DNA of 30,159 nt from Actinomycetes bacterium (GTDB lineage: Bacteria; Actinomycetota; Actinomycetes; Actinomycetales; Cellulomonadaceae). Positions 14,536 to 21,791 of the stretch are shown piece by piece (position 1 is the stretch's first letter; the number at the start of each line of letters is the position of its first letter). The DNA lies in contig JAJYTJ010000028.1 of assembly GCA_021793115.1 (NCBI GenBank), positions 1-30,159 on the forward strand, read 5' to 3'. Position numbers and translations under genes: made by a program. The notes below the pieces were generated by a model. The model made no database searches, was not told where the DNA came from, and saw only the letters and a program-made list of their open reading frames with translations.

Positions 14536-15364
14536 CCGGCTCGCGGACCTCGAGCGTGCAGCACTTGGCGCCGCCGCCGCCCTTGAGCAGCTCGGTGGTG
14601 TCCACCGCGATGGTCTCGTAGCCCCGCTCGCGCACGGCGGCGGCGAGGTGCTGCGCTCCGGGGGCGTGCACCACGTGCCCGCCGTCGGAGACGATGTTGA
14701 GGCCGAGGGCCGCCGCGTCGTCGTCGTCGGCGATCACCGCGTCCGGGAACAGCTGGCGCAGCACGCTCTGCGAGCCCGCCGAGAACGCCGGCGGGTAGTA
14801 GGCGATCTGCGGGTCGTCGGCCGAGCTGGAGAGCACGGCCAGCGCCGTGTCCAGGTGGTAGTAGTGCGGGTCGACGAGCTCGAGCGAGATGACCGGGTGG
14901 CCGAACGCCTCCTGGGCCTCGGCGTGCGCCGCGCGCTCGCTGCGGAACCCGGTGCCCGCCAGCAGCACGGTGCCGACGACGAGCATGTCGCCCTCACCCT
15001 CGTTGACGCGCTGCGCGGTGTGCGTGACGTACCCGTGGTCGGCGAACCACTTCTCGTACAGGGGCCCCTCGGGCTGGCGCTGCGGGTAGCGGAACTTCGC
15101 CGAGTAGGCGATGCCGTCCACCACGGTGGCGCCGTTGGCGGCGTAGACCATGTCCGGCAGGCCCGGCACGGGGTCGATGAGGTCGATGGTGTGGCCGAGG
15201 TCGACGAACACGTCCCGCAACCGGCGCCACTGGTCCACCGCCCGCTGCGTGTCGGTCGCCTGCTCCCGGTGCATCCACGGGTTGATCTCGTAGGACACCG
15301 TGTAGTAAGTGGGCTCGCACATCAGGTAGTGCCGGGGGGTCGCCCCAGGGGCTGTGGTGCTCAT
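14525..15364 (-). CDS. Dimethylargininase (DDAH)-like amidinotransferase-fold hydrolase
   Basis: This 279-residue protein has the pentein (guanidino-group modifying) fold of dimethylarginine dimethylaminohydrolases. Visible motifs are the MCEP(T)YY start, DMVYAANGA near 71-79, EGEGDMLVVG, the catalytic-His segment DPHYYHLDTA (His170), and the C-terminal KGGGGAKCCTLE with Cys268/Cys269, one of which should be the nucleophile. The family hydrolyses methylated arginine or arginine-like guanidines to citrulline plus an amine. Substrate choice is uncertain, and arginine deiminase-like activity is an alternative. GAGGAGA precedes the ATG at 15364. It diverges from the aldo/keto reductase and converges with the CAP gene, overlapping it by 11 bp. 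Confidence 0.88.
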   Translation of the reverse strand: MSTTAPGATPRHYLMCEPTYYTVSYEINPWMHREQATDTQRAVDQWRRLRDVFVDLGHTIDLIDPVPGLPDMVYAANGATVVDGIAYSAKFRYPQRQPEGPLYEKWFADHGYVTHTAQRVNEGEGDMLVVGTVLLAGTGFRSERAAHAEAQEAFGHPVISLELVDPHYYHLDTALAVLSSSADDPQIAYYPPAFSAGSQSVLRQLFPDAVIADDDDAAALGLNIVSDGGHVVHAPGAQHLAAAVRERGYETIAVDTTELLKGGGGAKCCTLEVREPVSC

Positions 15365-15453
15365 CGTTCTCCTCGGCGGTTCGCGCGTCGGTGTCGTGGC
15401 CGTGGGCGAGCCTACGACGTCCCCGGCAGGATCCCGAGCAAGCCCGCACCCGG

Positions 15454-15459
15454 TAGGTT
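15454..15459 (+). promoter_or_regulatory. -10 box of a leaderless promoter for the aldo/keto reductase
   Basis: TAGGTT followed by CCCTGGC (seven bases) and then ATG at 15467. No ribosome-binding site is visible, consistent with a leaderless transcript. Confidence 0.5.
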
Positions 15460-15466
15460 CCCTGGC

Positions 15467-16453
15467 ATGGAGACTCGGGTGCTCGGCCGCACAGGCCGTT
15501 CGGTGGGCGTCGTCGGGCTCGGCTGCTGGCAGCTGGGCGCGGACTGGGGCGAGGTGGACGACGACGCGGCGCGCGCCGTACTCACCACCGCGCTCGACGC
15601 GGGGGTGACGTTCCTCGACACGGCCGACGTCTACGGCGACGGGCGGTCGGAGGCCTTCATCGGCGCGGTGCTCGCCGAGCGCGGCCGGGAGGGCATCACG
15701 GTGGCGACGAAGATGGGCCGCCGCGCGGACCCGCACGTCGCGGACGCCTACACGCTCGACAGCTTCCGGCGGTGGAACGACCGCTCGCGCACCAACCTCG
15801 GCGTCGAGACGATCGACCTGGTGCAGCTGCACTGCCCGCCGACGGACGTGTACCGGCGGGAGCGGACGTACGACGACCTGGACACGCTCGTCGCGGAGGG
15901 CCGCGTCGCCGCCTACGGCGTCTCCGTCGAAACCGTCGAGGAGGCGCTGCTCGCCATCGCGCGGCCGAACGTGGCCACCGTGCAGATCATCCTCAACGTG
16001 TTCCGGCGCAAGCCGCTCGAGGAGGTGCTGCCCGCGGCGCGCGAGGCCGGCGTGGGCATCATCGCGCGGGTCCCATTGGCGTCCGGCCTGCTCACGGGGA
16101 AGTACGACGAGCACACGACGTTCGCCGCCACCGACCACCGCACGTACAACCGCAACGGCGAGGCGTTCGACGTCGGCGAGACGTTCGCAGGCGTGCCGTT
16201 CGAGGTGGGCGTGGTCGCCGCGCGCGAGGTGGCCAGCTTCACGCCCGCCGGGGCCACGACCGCGCAGCTGGCGCTGCGCTGGGTGATCGACCAGCCCGGG
16301 GTGTCCGTGGTGATCCCCGGGGCGCGCTCGCCGCAGCAGGCCCTCGGCAACGCCGAGGCGGCGGAGCTGCCGCCGCTGGACCACGAGACCCTCGCGGGGC
16401 TGCAGCGGATCTACGACGAGTCGATCCGCTTCCACGTGCACCACCGCTGGTAA
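15467..16453 (+). CDS. Aldo/keto reductase
   Basis: This 328-residue NAD(P)H-dependent oxidoreductase has an (alpha/beta)8 barrel. The catalytic tetrad is visible: Asp51 and Tyr56 in FLDTADVYGDG, Lys82 in VATKMG and His122 in VQLHCPP. The C-terminal cofactor-binding signature includes VSVVIPGARSPQQALGNAEA. Members reduce aldehydes and sugars, and the physiological substrate is not predictable. It starts at an ATG seven bases after TAGGTT, so it is probably translated leaderless. It ends in TAA immediately before the 118-nt pyrimidine tract, which is thus its 3' flank and may affect its mRNA end. Confidence 0.92.
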   Translation: METRVLGRTGRSVGVVGLGCWQLGADWGEVDDDAARAVLTTALDAGVTFLDTADVYGDGRSEAFIGAVLAERGREGITVATKMGRRADPHVADAYTLDSFRRWNDRSRTNLGVETIDLVQLHCPPTDVYRRERTYDDLDTLVAEGRVAAYGVSVETVEEALLAIARPNVATVQIILNVFRRKPLEEVLPAAREAGVGIIARVPLASGLLTGKYDEHTTFAATDHRTYNRNGEAFDVGETFAGVPFEVGVVAAREVASFTPAGATTAQLALRWVIDQPGVSVVIPGARSPQQALGNAEAAELPPLDHETLAGLQRIYDESIRFHVHHRW

Positions 16454-16468
16454 CGGCCCCCGGTCGGA

Positions 16469-16600
16469 TCCCCTCTCCTCCTCCTTCCCCTTCCCCTTCC
16501 CCTCCCTCCTCCCTCCCTCCTTCCTCTCCCTCCTTCCCCCCCCTCCTTCCTTCCTCTCCCTCCTTTCCCCCCTCCTTCCTTCCCCCACCCCTTCTTCCTC
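16469..16600 (+). repeat. Long polypyrimidine/polypurine tract
   Basis: Positions 16469-16586 are 118 consecutive C/T residues; after one A at 16587 the run continues to 16600. Units such as CCTTCC, CCCTCC and TCCTTCC recur without strict periodicity. Long mirror-like pyrimidine tracts can form triplex (H-DNA) structures and stall polymerases. There is no coding signal on either strand. It lies between the aldo/keto reductase stop and the large hairpin at 16605. Confidence 0.8.
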
Positions 16601-16604
16601 GCCG

Positions 16605-16668
16605 AACACGGCAGTTGGTGTCGAACACGGCAGTCCGGCCTGCCGTGTTCGACACCAACTGCCGTGTT
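16605..16668. repeat. Large perfect hairpin with 29-bp arms
   Basis: The arms at 16605-16633 and 16640-16668 are exact reverse complements around the 6-nt loop TCCGGC. Each arm contains the 11-mer AACACGGCAGT (or its complement) twice, separated by TGGTGTCG, so the element is a fourfold repeat. It may be a REP/BIME-like intergenic element, a strong terminator for the reductase gene, or a protein-binding cluster. The short T-poor flank argues against a simple intrinsic terminator. Confidence 0.85.
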
Positions 16669-16751
16669 GGGGGGCCGACGAACGGCGTGCGGGCAGGGTC
16701 TGACCGACTGACGTGGGTGTGCCCACCTCTTCGGTGGTTCGTGGCGCGTGC

Positions 16752-17390
16752 ATGATCCGGCCAGGGCCGGACGTGCGGCGCGCCGTCCTGGCGCCCACCG
16801 TCCCCGGGAGGTGCGACCGTCCGGGCACGGGGCACGGGGCACGGGGCACGGGGCACGGGGCACGGGGCACGGGGCACGGGGCACGGGGCACGGGGGATGC
16901 GGGATGGGTCGGCGCGGCACCGAACCGGCAGCGGCCGCTGCGGTTCTGGCTCCTGGGGCTGGCCGCCGTCGCGGTCGGCGCCGTCGGCATCGGCATGGCC
17001 GTCTACCTGCTGGCGCGTCCCGGGCCCGCGGACAGCAGCGAGGGCTGGGCCGAGCTGGGCGCCGTGATCGGCGGTGCGCTGCCGGGCACGCTGGCCGGCA
17101 CCGCGCTGTGGCTGGTGCTGCTCGTCGTGTACGTGCGGCGGCACCTGTCGCCGGGCGGGCGGGGGCGCGCCGTCGGGATGTCGCTGGCGTGGGTGGCGGC
17201 GGGGGCGGGCGGCCCGGCACTCGTCCTGGCCGTGCTGCTGCGGCTGGCCGGCGGCGGTGGTCCCGGGAGCACGGAGGCCTGGGCATGGTTCGGCGCCGTC
17301 ACGGGCGCCATGGTCGCGGCGGCGGCGGCGCCGGCTGTCGTTGTCGAACGGATGCGCGACGGCGTCGGCCTAGGGCGTCGCCGTCCGTAG
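16752..17390 (+). CDS. Small membrane protein with heptamer-repeat N-terminus
   Basis: The 213-residue product (from ATG 16752; GTG codons at 16713 and 16719 are alternatives) begins with a short variable head. A Gly/Thr/His/Ala/Arg repeat encoded by the heptamer array follows, then about four membrane segments (near residues 60-82, 96-118, 136-158 and 173-193), ending in a basic tail. Codon third positions after the repeat are strongly G/C, supporting a real gene. No ATG or GTG lies in frame between the array and the first membrane segment; the next ATG is inside that segment. Expression therefore seems to depend on reading through the array in the correct frame. I do not recognise a family. 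Confidence 0.6.
   Translation: MIRPGPDVRRAVLAPTVPGRCDRPGTGHGARGTGHGARGTGHGARGTGDAGWVGAAPNRQRPLRFWLLGLAAVAVGAVGIGMAVYLLARPGPADSSEGWAELGAVIGGALPGTLAGTALWLVLLVVYVRRHLSPGGRGRAVGMSLAWVAAGAGGPALVLAVLLRLAGGGGPGSTEAWAWFGAVTGAMVAAAAAPAVVVERMRDGVGLGRRRP
16826..16895 (+). repeat. Heptanucleotide tandem repeat (CACGGGG)10
   Basis: Ten units of CACGGGG begin at 16826, 16833 and so on to 16889; nine are exact and the tenth is followed by further G. The array lies within the 5' coding part of the membrane-protein gene. Because seven is not a multiple of three, gain or loss of one unit changes the downstream reading frame. This is the structure of a simple-sequence contingency locus. Confidence 0.85.
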
Positions 17391-17423
17391 CCCGGAGGTC
17401 ACGTACGTCCGGTGGGTCCGGGG

Positions 17424-17441
17424 GCGGGGAGCGATCCCCGC
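17424..17441. terminator. Hairpin between convergent genes
   Basis: GCGGGGA and TCCCCGC are perfect arms around GCGA, with partial extension by TCCG/CGGA outside. It lies between the plus-strand membrane protein and the minus-strand EcsC-like gene and could serve both. Confidence 0.5.
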
Positions 17442-17464
17442 GGACGCCGGTCGGCGCGGCCGCC

Positions 17465-17494
17465 GTCAGGCGGGGTCAGGCGGGGTCAGGCGGC
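17465..17494. repeat. 10-bp tandem repeat at the EcsC-like stop codon
   Basis: GTCAGGCGGG is repeated at 17465, 17475 and 17485 (last copy GTCAGGCGGC). Each copy contains TCA, a stop codon on the minus strand in one frame. The gene's stop is the TCA at 17476-17478. Copy changes would alter the last few residues only. Confidence 0.6.
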
Positions 17495-18174
17495 AGGGCA
17501 GGGGGCGTCGGCCACGTCTCGATCGTGCGGTCGAAGCGCTCGGGGGCCGGGCCGAAGGCCGTGCGGGCGCCGGCCACCACGGTGCGGCCGAGCGCCCGGC
17601 CGCCGGCCACGCCGATGAGCAGGCCGATGCCGAACGGCGCGAGCCGGCCCAGCGCGAGGCCGCCCTGCTTCACCACCTGCCGCTTGACCAGGCGCTTCGC
17701 GAGCTGGGCGTTGACGCGGCGCACCGTGCCCAGTGGCAGGCGCGTGAGCAGCGTGCGGGCCACGCGCACCGTCGTGATGCCGGCGGCGTCGCTCACCACC
17801 GCCGCGCCCGGCTCGCCCAGCAGGGTGGCCATGAGCAGCGCCTTGCGCCGCTCCGCATCGTCGACCTCGATGCCGTGCACAGACGCCACCGCCAGCGCGA
17901 ACGCGGCCGACGCCCCGAAGAACGTCGCGACGTCGCTGACGGTCAGGGCGGTGGCGACGCCGGTGCCCACGCTCGGCGCCGCGGCCGCCACGCCCACCGC
18001 ACCCCCGGTGGCGGCGACCACCGCGAGGTACTCCTTCTCCAGCAGCCGCACCACGTGCTGCGGGTCCGCCCCCGGGTTGCGCCGGCGCACCGACGTCACG
18101 TGCGCGTGGATGCTCGCCGAGGGCACGGTGACCGCCTTGTCGAGCGCCGCGTCGAGCAGGGGCATGCGGCTCAC
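17476..18174 (-). CDS. EcsC-like protein
   Basis: This 232-residue protein resembles the EcsC family. It has a central small-residue-rich amphipathic or membrane-associated region (GGAVGVAAAAPSVGTGVATAL), a VHGIEVDDAERRKALLMATLLGE segment typical of EcsC proteins, and a basic stretch QLAKRLVKRQVVKQGG. A second Gly-rich hydrophobic segment follows (APFGIGLLIGVAGGRALG). In Bacillus, EcsC is linked to the EcsAB transporter; no ABC genes are present here and the function is unknown. GTG at 18174 overlaps the osmC stop by four bases (GTGA), so the two are translationally coupled. An ATG lies three codons further in at 18165. Confidence 0.65.
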   Translation of the reverse strand: MSRMPLLDAALDKAVTVPSASIHAHVTSVRRRNPGADPQHVVRLLEKEYLAVVAATGGAVGVAAAAPSVGTGVATALTVSDVATFFGASAAFALAVASVHGIEVDDAERRKALLMATLLGEPGAAVVSDAAGITTVRVARTLLTRLPLGTVRRVNAQLAKRLVKRQVVKQGGLALGRLAPFGIGLLIGVAGGRALGRTVVAGARTAFGPAPERFDRTIETWPTPPALPPDPA

Positions 18175-18626
18175 CCCTCGCCCGCGACCGTGAGGGTCAC
18201 GGTGGCGCCGGCCTGCAGCGTGCGGCTCACCGTGCAGTGCTCGGTGATCGCCCGGTCGAGCACCACGAGAAGCTTCTCCCGCTCGTCGTCGGTCAGGCTC
18301 GTCAGGTCGACGACGAGGCGTTCGGCGAACGCCGGCACGCGGTCCTCCGGCCCGTCGGTGGGGCCGCCCACCTCGATGGTCACGGGGACGTCGTCGCCGA
18401 GGCGGCGGGAGAGCGGGTTGTCGGCGGTGAGGCCGGCGCAGCCGGCGAGCGCGAGCTTCATGAGCTCGACCGGCCCGAACACGCCCTCGTCGCCGGTGTT
18501 GCCGATCTCCACGCGCGCGCCGCGGTCGTTGTAGCCGGTGTAGCGGCGGTGCCCGATGCGTTCCACCCAGAGGCGGGCGTCCAGCCCGTTGGCCATGGGG
18601 TCGGGGGTCGCGTCGCTCGTCGTCAT
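18171..18626 (-). CDS. OsmC/Ohr family peroxiredoxin-like protein
   Basis: This 151-residue protein has the OsmC fold. Its two redox cysteines are visible, one in KLALAGCAGLTADN and one in ITEHCTVSRTL, as in thiol peroxidases that reduce organic hydroperoxides. Its sequence is closer to general OsmC proteins than to classical Ohr. The ATG at 18626 gives a normal family length. It forms a two-gene unit with the EcsC-like gene through a 4-bp overlap. An 86-bp gap with a GGGGC...GCCCC hairpin (about 18690-18712) separates it from the M20 gene upstream, so it may have its own promoter. Confidence 0.88.
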   Translation of the reverse strand: MTTSDATPDPMANGLDARLWVERIGHRRYTGYNDRGARVEIGNTGDEGVFGPVELMKLALAGCAGLTADNPLSRRLGDDVPVTIEVGGPTDGPEDRVPAFAERLVVDLTSLTDDEREKLLVVLDRAITEHCTVSRTLQAGATVTLTVAGEG

Positions 18627-18712
18627 GCTGGGATCCTCGCATGGGGAATGGTCGGCGCGCAGGCGTGACCTGGGTGGACGCACCACCGGCCGGGGCAGCG
18701 GTGCCGCCCCGC

Positions 18713-19957
18713 TCAGAGCCAGGCGAGCGCCGCGACGACGAGGGCCTGCGTGCCGGTGTCGAGCGTGGGCTGCAGCACGGGGCCGAACGTGGCGGAGTGG
18801 TTGACGGGGATGTCCTCGTTGACGCGGCCGGCGCTCTCGGCGGCGGCGTAGACGTCCGGGTCGATGCCGCCGATGCCCCAGTACGTGTACGGCACGCCGA
18901 GCGCGTTCGGGACGTCGCCGAAGTCCTCGCTGGCCGACTGCCGCGGCAGCTCCCCGGCGCGGTCGCCGAAGAAGGCGGTGAACGCCTCGGCGACGCGGCC
19001 GGTGACGGCCGGGTCGTTGGACGTCAGCGGGAAGCTCTCGAACGGCTCGATGTCCGGCGGCTGCGGCGCGCGCGCCGCCTCGCCCTCGGCGGTGACGATG
19101 CGGCGGATCGCGTCGAGCATCGCGGTGCGGGTGGTGTCGCTGTAGGTGCGCATGTTGAGCAGCAGAGTCGCGCTGTCAGGGATGACGTTGCTCTTGGTGC
19201 CCGCCTGCACGCTGCCGACCGTCAGCACCGCGGGCTCGCCCGGCGCCAGCTCACGCGAGACGACCGTCTGGAGCCGCAGCACCGCGCTCGCGGCGATGAC
19301 CACCGGGTCGACCGCCGCCTGCGGCATCGAGCCGTGCGCGCCGCGGCCGTGGAGGGTGATCCGCAGGCTGTCGGCGGCCGAGAGGGTGGGGCCCGAGCGG
19401 GTGGCCACCTGCCCCGACGGGAACGGCAGCACGTGCTGGGCGAGGGCGACGTCCGGGTGGGGGATGACGCCGGCCAGGCCGTCGTCGAGCATGCCGCGGG
19501 CGCCGTCGCCGGTCTCCTCGGCCGGCTGGAACAGCGCGACGAGGGTCCCGGACCACTCGTCGTGCGCGTCGGCGAGCAGCTGCGCCGCGCCCACCAGGCA
19601 CGCCACGTGCACGTCGTGGCCGCAGGCGTGCATCACCGGGGTGCCGGCCTCGTCGGTCGCGGTGCTGGCGTAGGGCAGGCCGGTGGCCTCCTTCACCGGG
19701 AGGGCGTCCATGTCGGCGCGCAGCAGCACGGTGGGGCCGTCGCCGTTGCGCAGGATCCCGACGACCCCGGCGCCGCCGATGCCCTCGTGGACCTCGAGGC
19801 CGGCCTGACGCAGCCGCTCCGCGGTTCGTCGTGCGGTGCGGGTCTCGTGGTGCGACAGCTCGGGGTGGCTGTGCAGGTCGCGGTAGAAGTCCTCCTGCCA
19901 CGCGCGGACGGAGGGCAGGCCTGCCAGTACGGCCTGGGCGCGGGACTCGGTGCTCAT
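18713..19957 (-). CDS. M20 family amidohydrolase/peptidase
   Basis: This 414-residue zinc amidohydrolase belongs to the M20D (hippurate hydrolase / N-acyl-amino-acid deacylase) group. Metal and catalytic motifs are LLRADMDALPV, the HACGHDVH signature, the FQPAEET pair of glutamates, a dimerisation-domain HGRGAHGSMPQ histidine, and a late NHSATFG histidine. Such enzymes release amino acids from N-acyl or amino-benzoyl conjugates or deacylate diaminopimelate; the substrate is not decidable. The start shares ATGA with the stop of the TRIC channel gene, so they form one operon with PPK2 further upstream. Confidence 0.92.
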   Translation of the reverse strand: MSTESRAQAVLAGLPSVRAWQEDFYRDLHSHPELSHHETRTARRTAERLRQAGLEVHEGIGGAGVVGILRNGDGPTVLLRADMDALPVKEATGLPYASTATDEAGTPVMHACGHDVHVACLVGAAQLLADAHDEWSGTLVALFQPAEETGDGARGMLDDGLAGVIPHPDVALAQHVLPFPSGQVATRSGPTLSAADSLRITLHGRGAHGSMPQAAVDPVVIAASAVLRLQTVVSRELAPGEPAVLTVGSVQAGTKSNVIPDSATLLLNMRTYSDTTRTAMLDAIRRIVTAEGEAARAPQPPDIEPFESFPLTSNDPAVTGRVAEAFTAFFGDRAGELPRQSASEDFGDVPNALGVPYTYWGIGGIDPDVYAAAESAGRVNEDIPVNHSATFGPVLQPTLDTGTQALVVAALAWL

Positions 19958-20691
19958 GACGACCTCCGATCGGTCTCGTCGTCCGCCGAGGCCGGCGGAG
20001 CGGCTTCTCGATTCTCACGCCGCCAGCGCGGGCGTGGATACCGGGGGAGCCCGCCGCCCTCCCAGGCCGGCGCGACGGGCAGCTGCCAGCCGCGCCAGCG
20101 CGCCAGCAGGGTGAACCCGGCGCCGACGAGGGTGGCGACGGCCGGGCCGGCCACCCGCAGCCCGTTGTCGTAGCAGAGGACCATGACGGCGCTGGCCACG
20201 ACGGCGGGGATCGCGTAGAGGGTGTTGCCGCCGAAGATCGCCGGGATGCGCCGCAGCACCACGTCGCGCACCATGCCGCCGCCCACCGCGGTGATGGTGC
20301 CCAGCAGCACGGCGGGCAGCCAGCCGAGGCCGACGACAAGGGTCTTCTGCGCCCCGGCCGCGGCCCAGCAGCCCAGCGCCAGGGCGTCGACGAACGGGAA
20401 CGCGCGGTCCCACAGCCGGCCGCCGACCGGCAGGAGGAAGGCGACCGCGGCGAAGGCCAGCGCGGTGAGGATGTACGCGTAGTCGGTGAGCGCGATCGGG
20501 GTGCCGTGCTGCAGCAGGGTGTCGCGGATGAGCCCGCCGCCCAGGCCGGACAGGATCGCCAGCACGCCGAAGCCCACCGGGTCGAGCCGCTCCGCGCGCG
20601 CCAGGACCCCGCCGAGCAGGGCGTTGGCGGCCACGCCCGTGAGGTCGATCCACGCCAACGACTCGCTGATGGCGACGTCCGGACCGATCAC
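19954..20691 (-). CDS. TRIC/UPF0126 family cation channel
   Basis: This 245-residue protein has about seven hydrophobic segments and the two repeated GGGxxRD motifs (GGGLIRDTLL and GGGMVRDVVL) that define bacterial trimeric intracellular cation (TRIC) channels, formerly UPF0126. Prokaryotic TRICs conduct K+ and Na+. The C-terminal 40 residues are hydrophilic and Arg/Pro-rich. GTG at 20691 is preceded by GGAGGAG with six-base spacing. It lies 42 bp after PPK2 and overlaps the M20 gene by four bases; K+ balance and polyphosphate are both stress-linked, but a functional tie is speculative. Confidence 0.88.
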   Translation of the reverse strand: MIGPDVAISESLAWIDLTGVAANALLGGVLARAERLDPVGFGVLAILSGLGGGLIRDTLLQHGTPIALTDYAYILTALAFAAVAFLLPVGGRLWDRAFPFVDALALGCWAAAGAQKTLVVGLGWLPAVLLGTITAVGGGMVRDVVLRRIPAIFGGNTLYAIPAVVASAVMVLCYDNGLRVAGPAVATLVGAGFTLLARWRGWQLPVAPAWEGGGLPRYPRPRWRRENREAAPPASADDETDRRSS

Positions 20692-20733
20692 GGCGGCTCC
20701 TCCCCGAACCCTGGCGGCGGCTGTCGGCGTTGC

Positions 20734-21633
20734 CTAGAAGCGACTCTCCTTGTCGCCGATGAGCTGGGCCACGTGGTCCGGCACGTACGTCGACAGCTCT
20801 CGGGGCGGCCGGACGTACCCGGTGCTCGGCGCGGGGCGGTCCGGGAGCGTGATCTTCGGCTGCGCCACGTCGGTGTACGGGACCGACGAGAGGAAGTGGC
20901 TGATCATGTTGAGCCGCGCGTGCTTCTTGATCTCCGACTCGACGATGAACCACGGCGCGGCCGGCACGTCGGTGTGCACCAGCATCTCGTCCTTCGCGCG
21001 GGAGTAGTCCTCCCACTTGGAGATCGACTCCAGGTCGGTGGTCGAGAGCTTCCACTGGCGCAGCGGGTCGGACAGGCGCGACTTGAAGCGACGCAGCTGC
21101 TCACCGTCCGACACGGAGAACCAGTACTTGCGGAGCAGGATCCCGTCGTCGACGAGCATCTGCTCGAAGATCGGCGTCTGCCGCATGAACTCCGTGTACT
21201 GCTTGGGCGTGCAGTAGCCCATGACCCGCTCGACGCCCGCGCGGTTGTACCAGGAGCGGTCGAACACGACGATCTCGCCGGCCGCCGGCAGGTGCGCGAC
21301 GAACCGCTGGTAGTACCACTCGGTCTTCTCGCGCTCCGTCGGCGTCGGCAGGGCCGCGATGCGCGCGGTGCGCGGGCTCAGGTACTGGGTGAACCGCTTG
21401 ATGGTGCCGCCCTTGCCGGCCGCGTCACGTCCCTCGAAGACCACGACGATCCGGGCCCCGGTGGCGCGCACCCAGGTCTGCAGCTTGACGAGCTCCGTCT
21501 GCAGCCGGAACAGCTCGGCCTCGTAGACGTCGTTCGGGATCTTGTCCGGGTGCCGGCGCGCGCCCTGCCTGGCCCTCTTCGACTTCTTGGTCTTCTTGAC
21601 CTTCTCGACCGGGGCGTCGTCGCCGTGCGTCAT
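20734..21633 (-). CDS. ppk2: Polyphosphate kinase 2
   Basis: PPK2 moves phosphate between polyphosphate and nucleotides, usually making NTP from NDP. The 299-residue protein has the family P-loop FEGRDAAGKGGT (about 68-79) and the Walker B region VVFDRSWYNRAGVERVMG. It also shows the lid segment YWFSVSDGEQLRRFKSR and LESISKWEDYSRAKDEM. The short single domain and sequence pattern fit class I PPK2 (NDP-phosphorylating), an assignment made from memory. A Lys-rich N-terminal head (KVKKTKKSKRARQ) may bind polyphosphate. ATG at 21633 is the first good start. It leads the run PPK2-TRIC-M20. Confidence 0.93.
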   Translation of the reverse strand: MTHGDDAPVEKVKKTKKSKRARQGARRHPDKIPNDVYEAELFRLQTELVKLQTWVRATGARIVVVFEGRDAAGKGGTIKRFTQYLSPRTARIAALPTPTEREKTEWYYQRFVAHLPAAGEIVVFDRSWYNRAGVERVMGYCTPKQYTEFMRQTPIFEQMLVDDGILLRKYWFSVSDGEQLRRFKSRLSDPLRQWKLSTTDLESISKWEDYSRAKDEMLVHTDVPAAPWFIVESEIKKHARLNMISHFLSSVPYTDVAQPKITLPDRPAPSTGYVRPPRELSTYVPDHVAQLIGDKESRF

Positions 21634-21739
21634 GGCGTCGACGGTACCGCCGGGCCTCGAAACCGCGACGGCAAGATCGCCCCTCGTCAGCCGGGCACGC
21701 ATCGTCGTGGAGTTGGACGCCTCGTCGGGCGGCCGACGA

Positions 21740-21777
21740 GCGGCGGGGCCGGGTCCTCTGGATGCCGGCCCCGCCGC
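21740..21777 (-). terminator. Terminator-like hairpin after the GH6 gene
   Basis: GCGGCGGGGCCGG (21740-21752) and CCGGCCCCGCCGC (21765-21777) form a perfect 13-bp stem with a 12-nt loop, 15 bases past the cellulase stop. It separates the cellulase from PPK2. There is no U-tract. Confidence 0.65.
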
Positions 21778-21791
21778 GGTCCGTCTCCCCG

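Noticed and set aside
16826..16895. CRISPR-like array
   Set aside because: The units are contiguous heptamers without spacers.
16411..17286. Minus-strand frame with CPVPRAP repeats as a collagen-like protein
   Set aside because: It is the antisense reading of the heptamer array and the membrane-protein gene, without a credible start or codon pattern.
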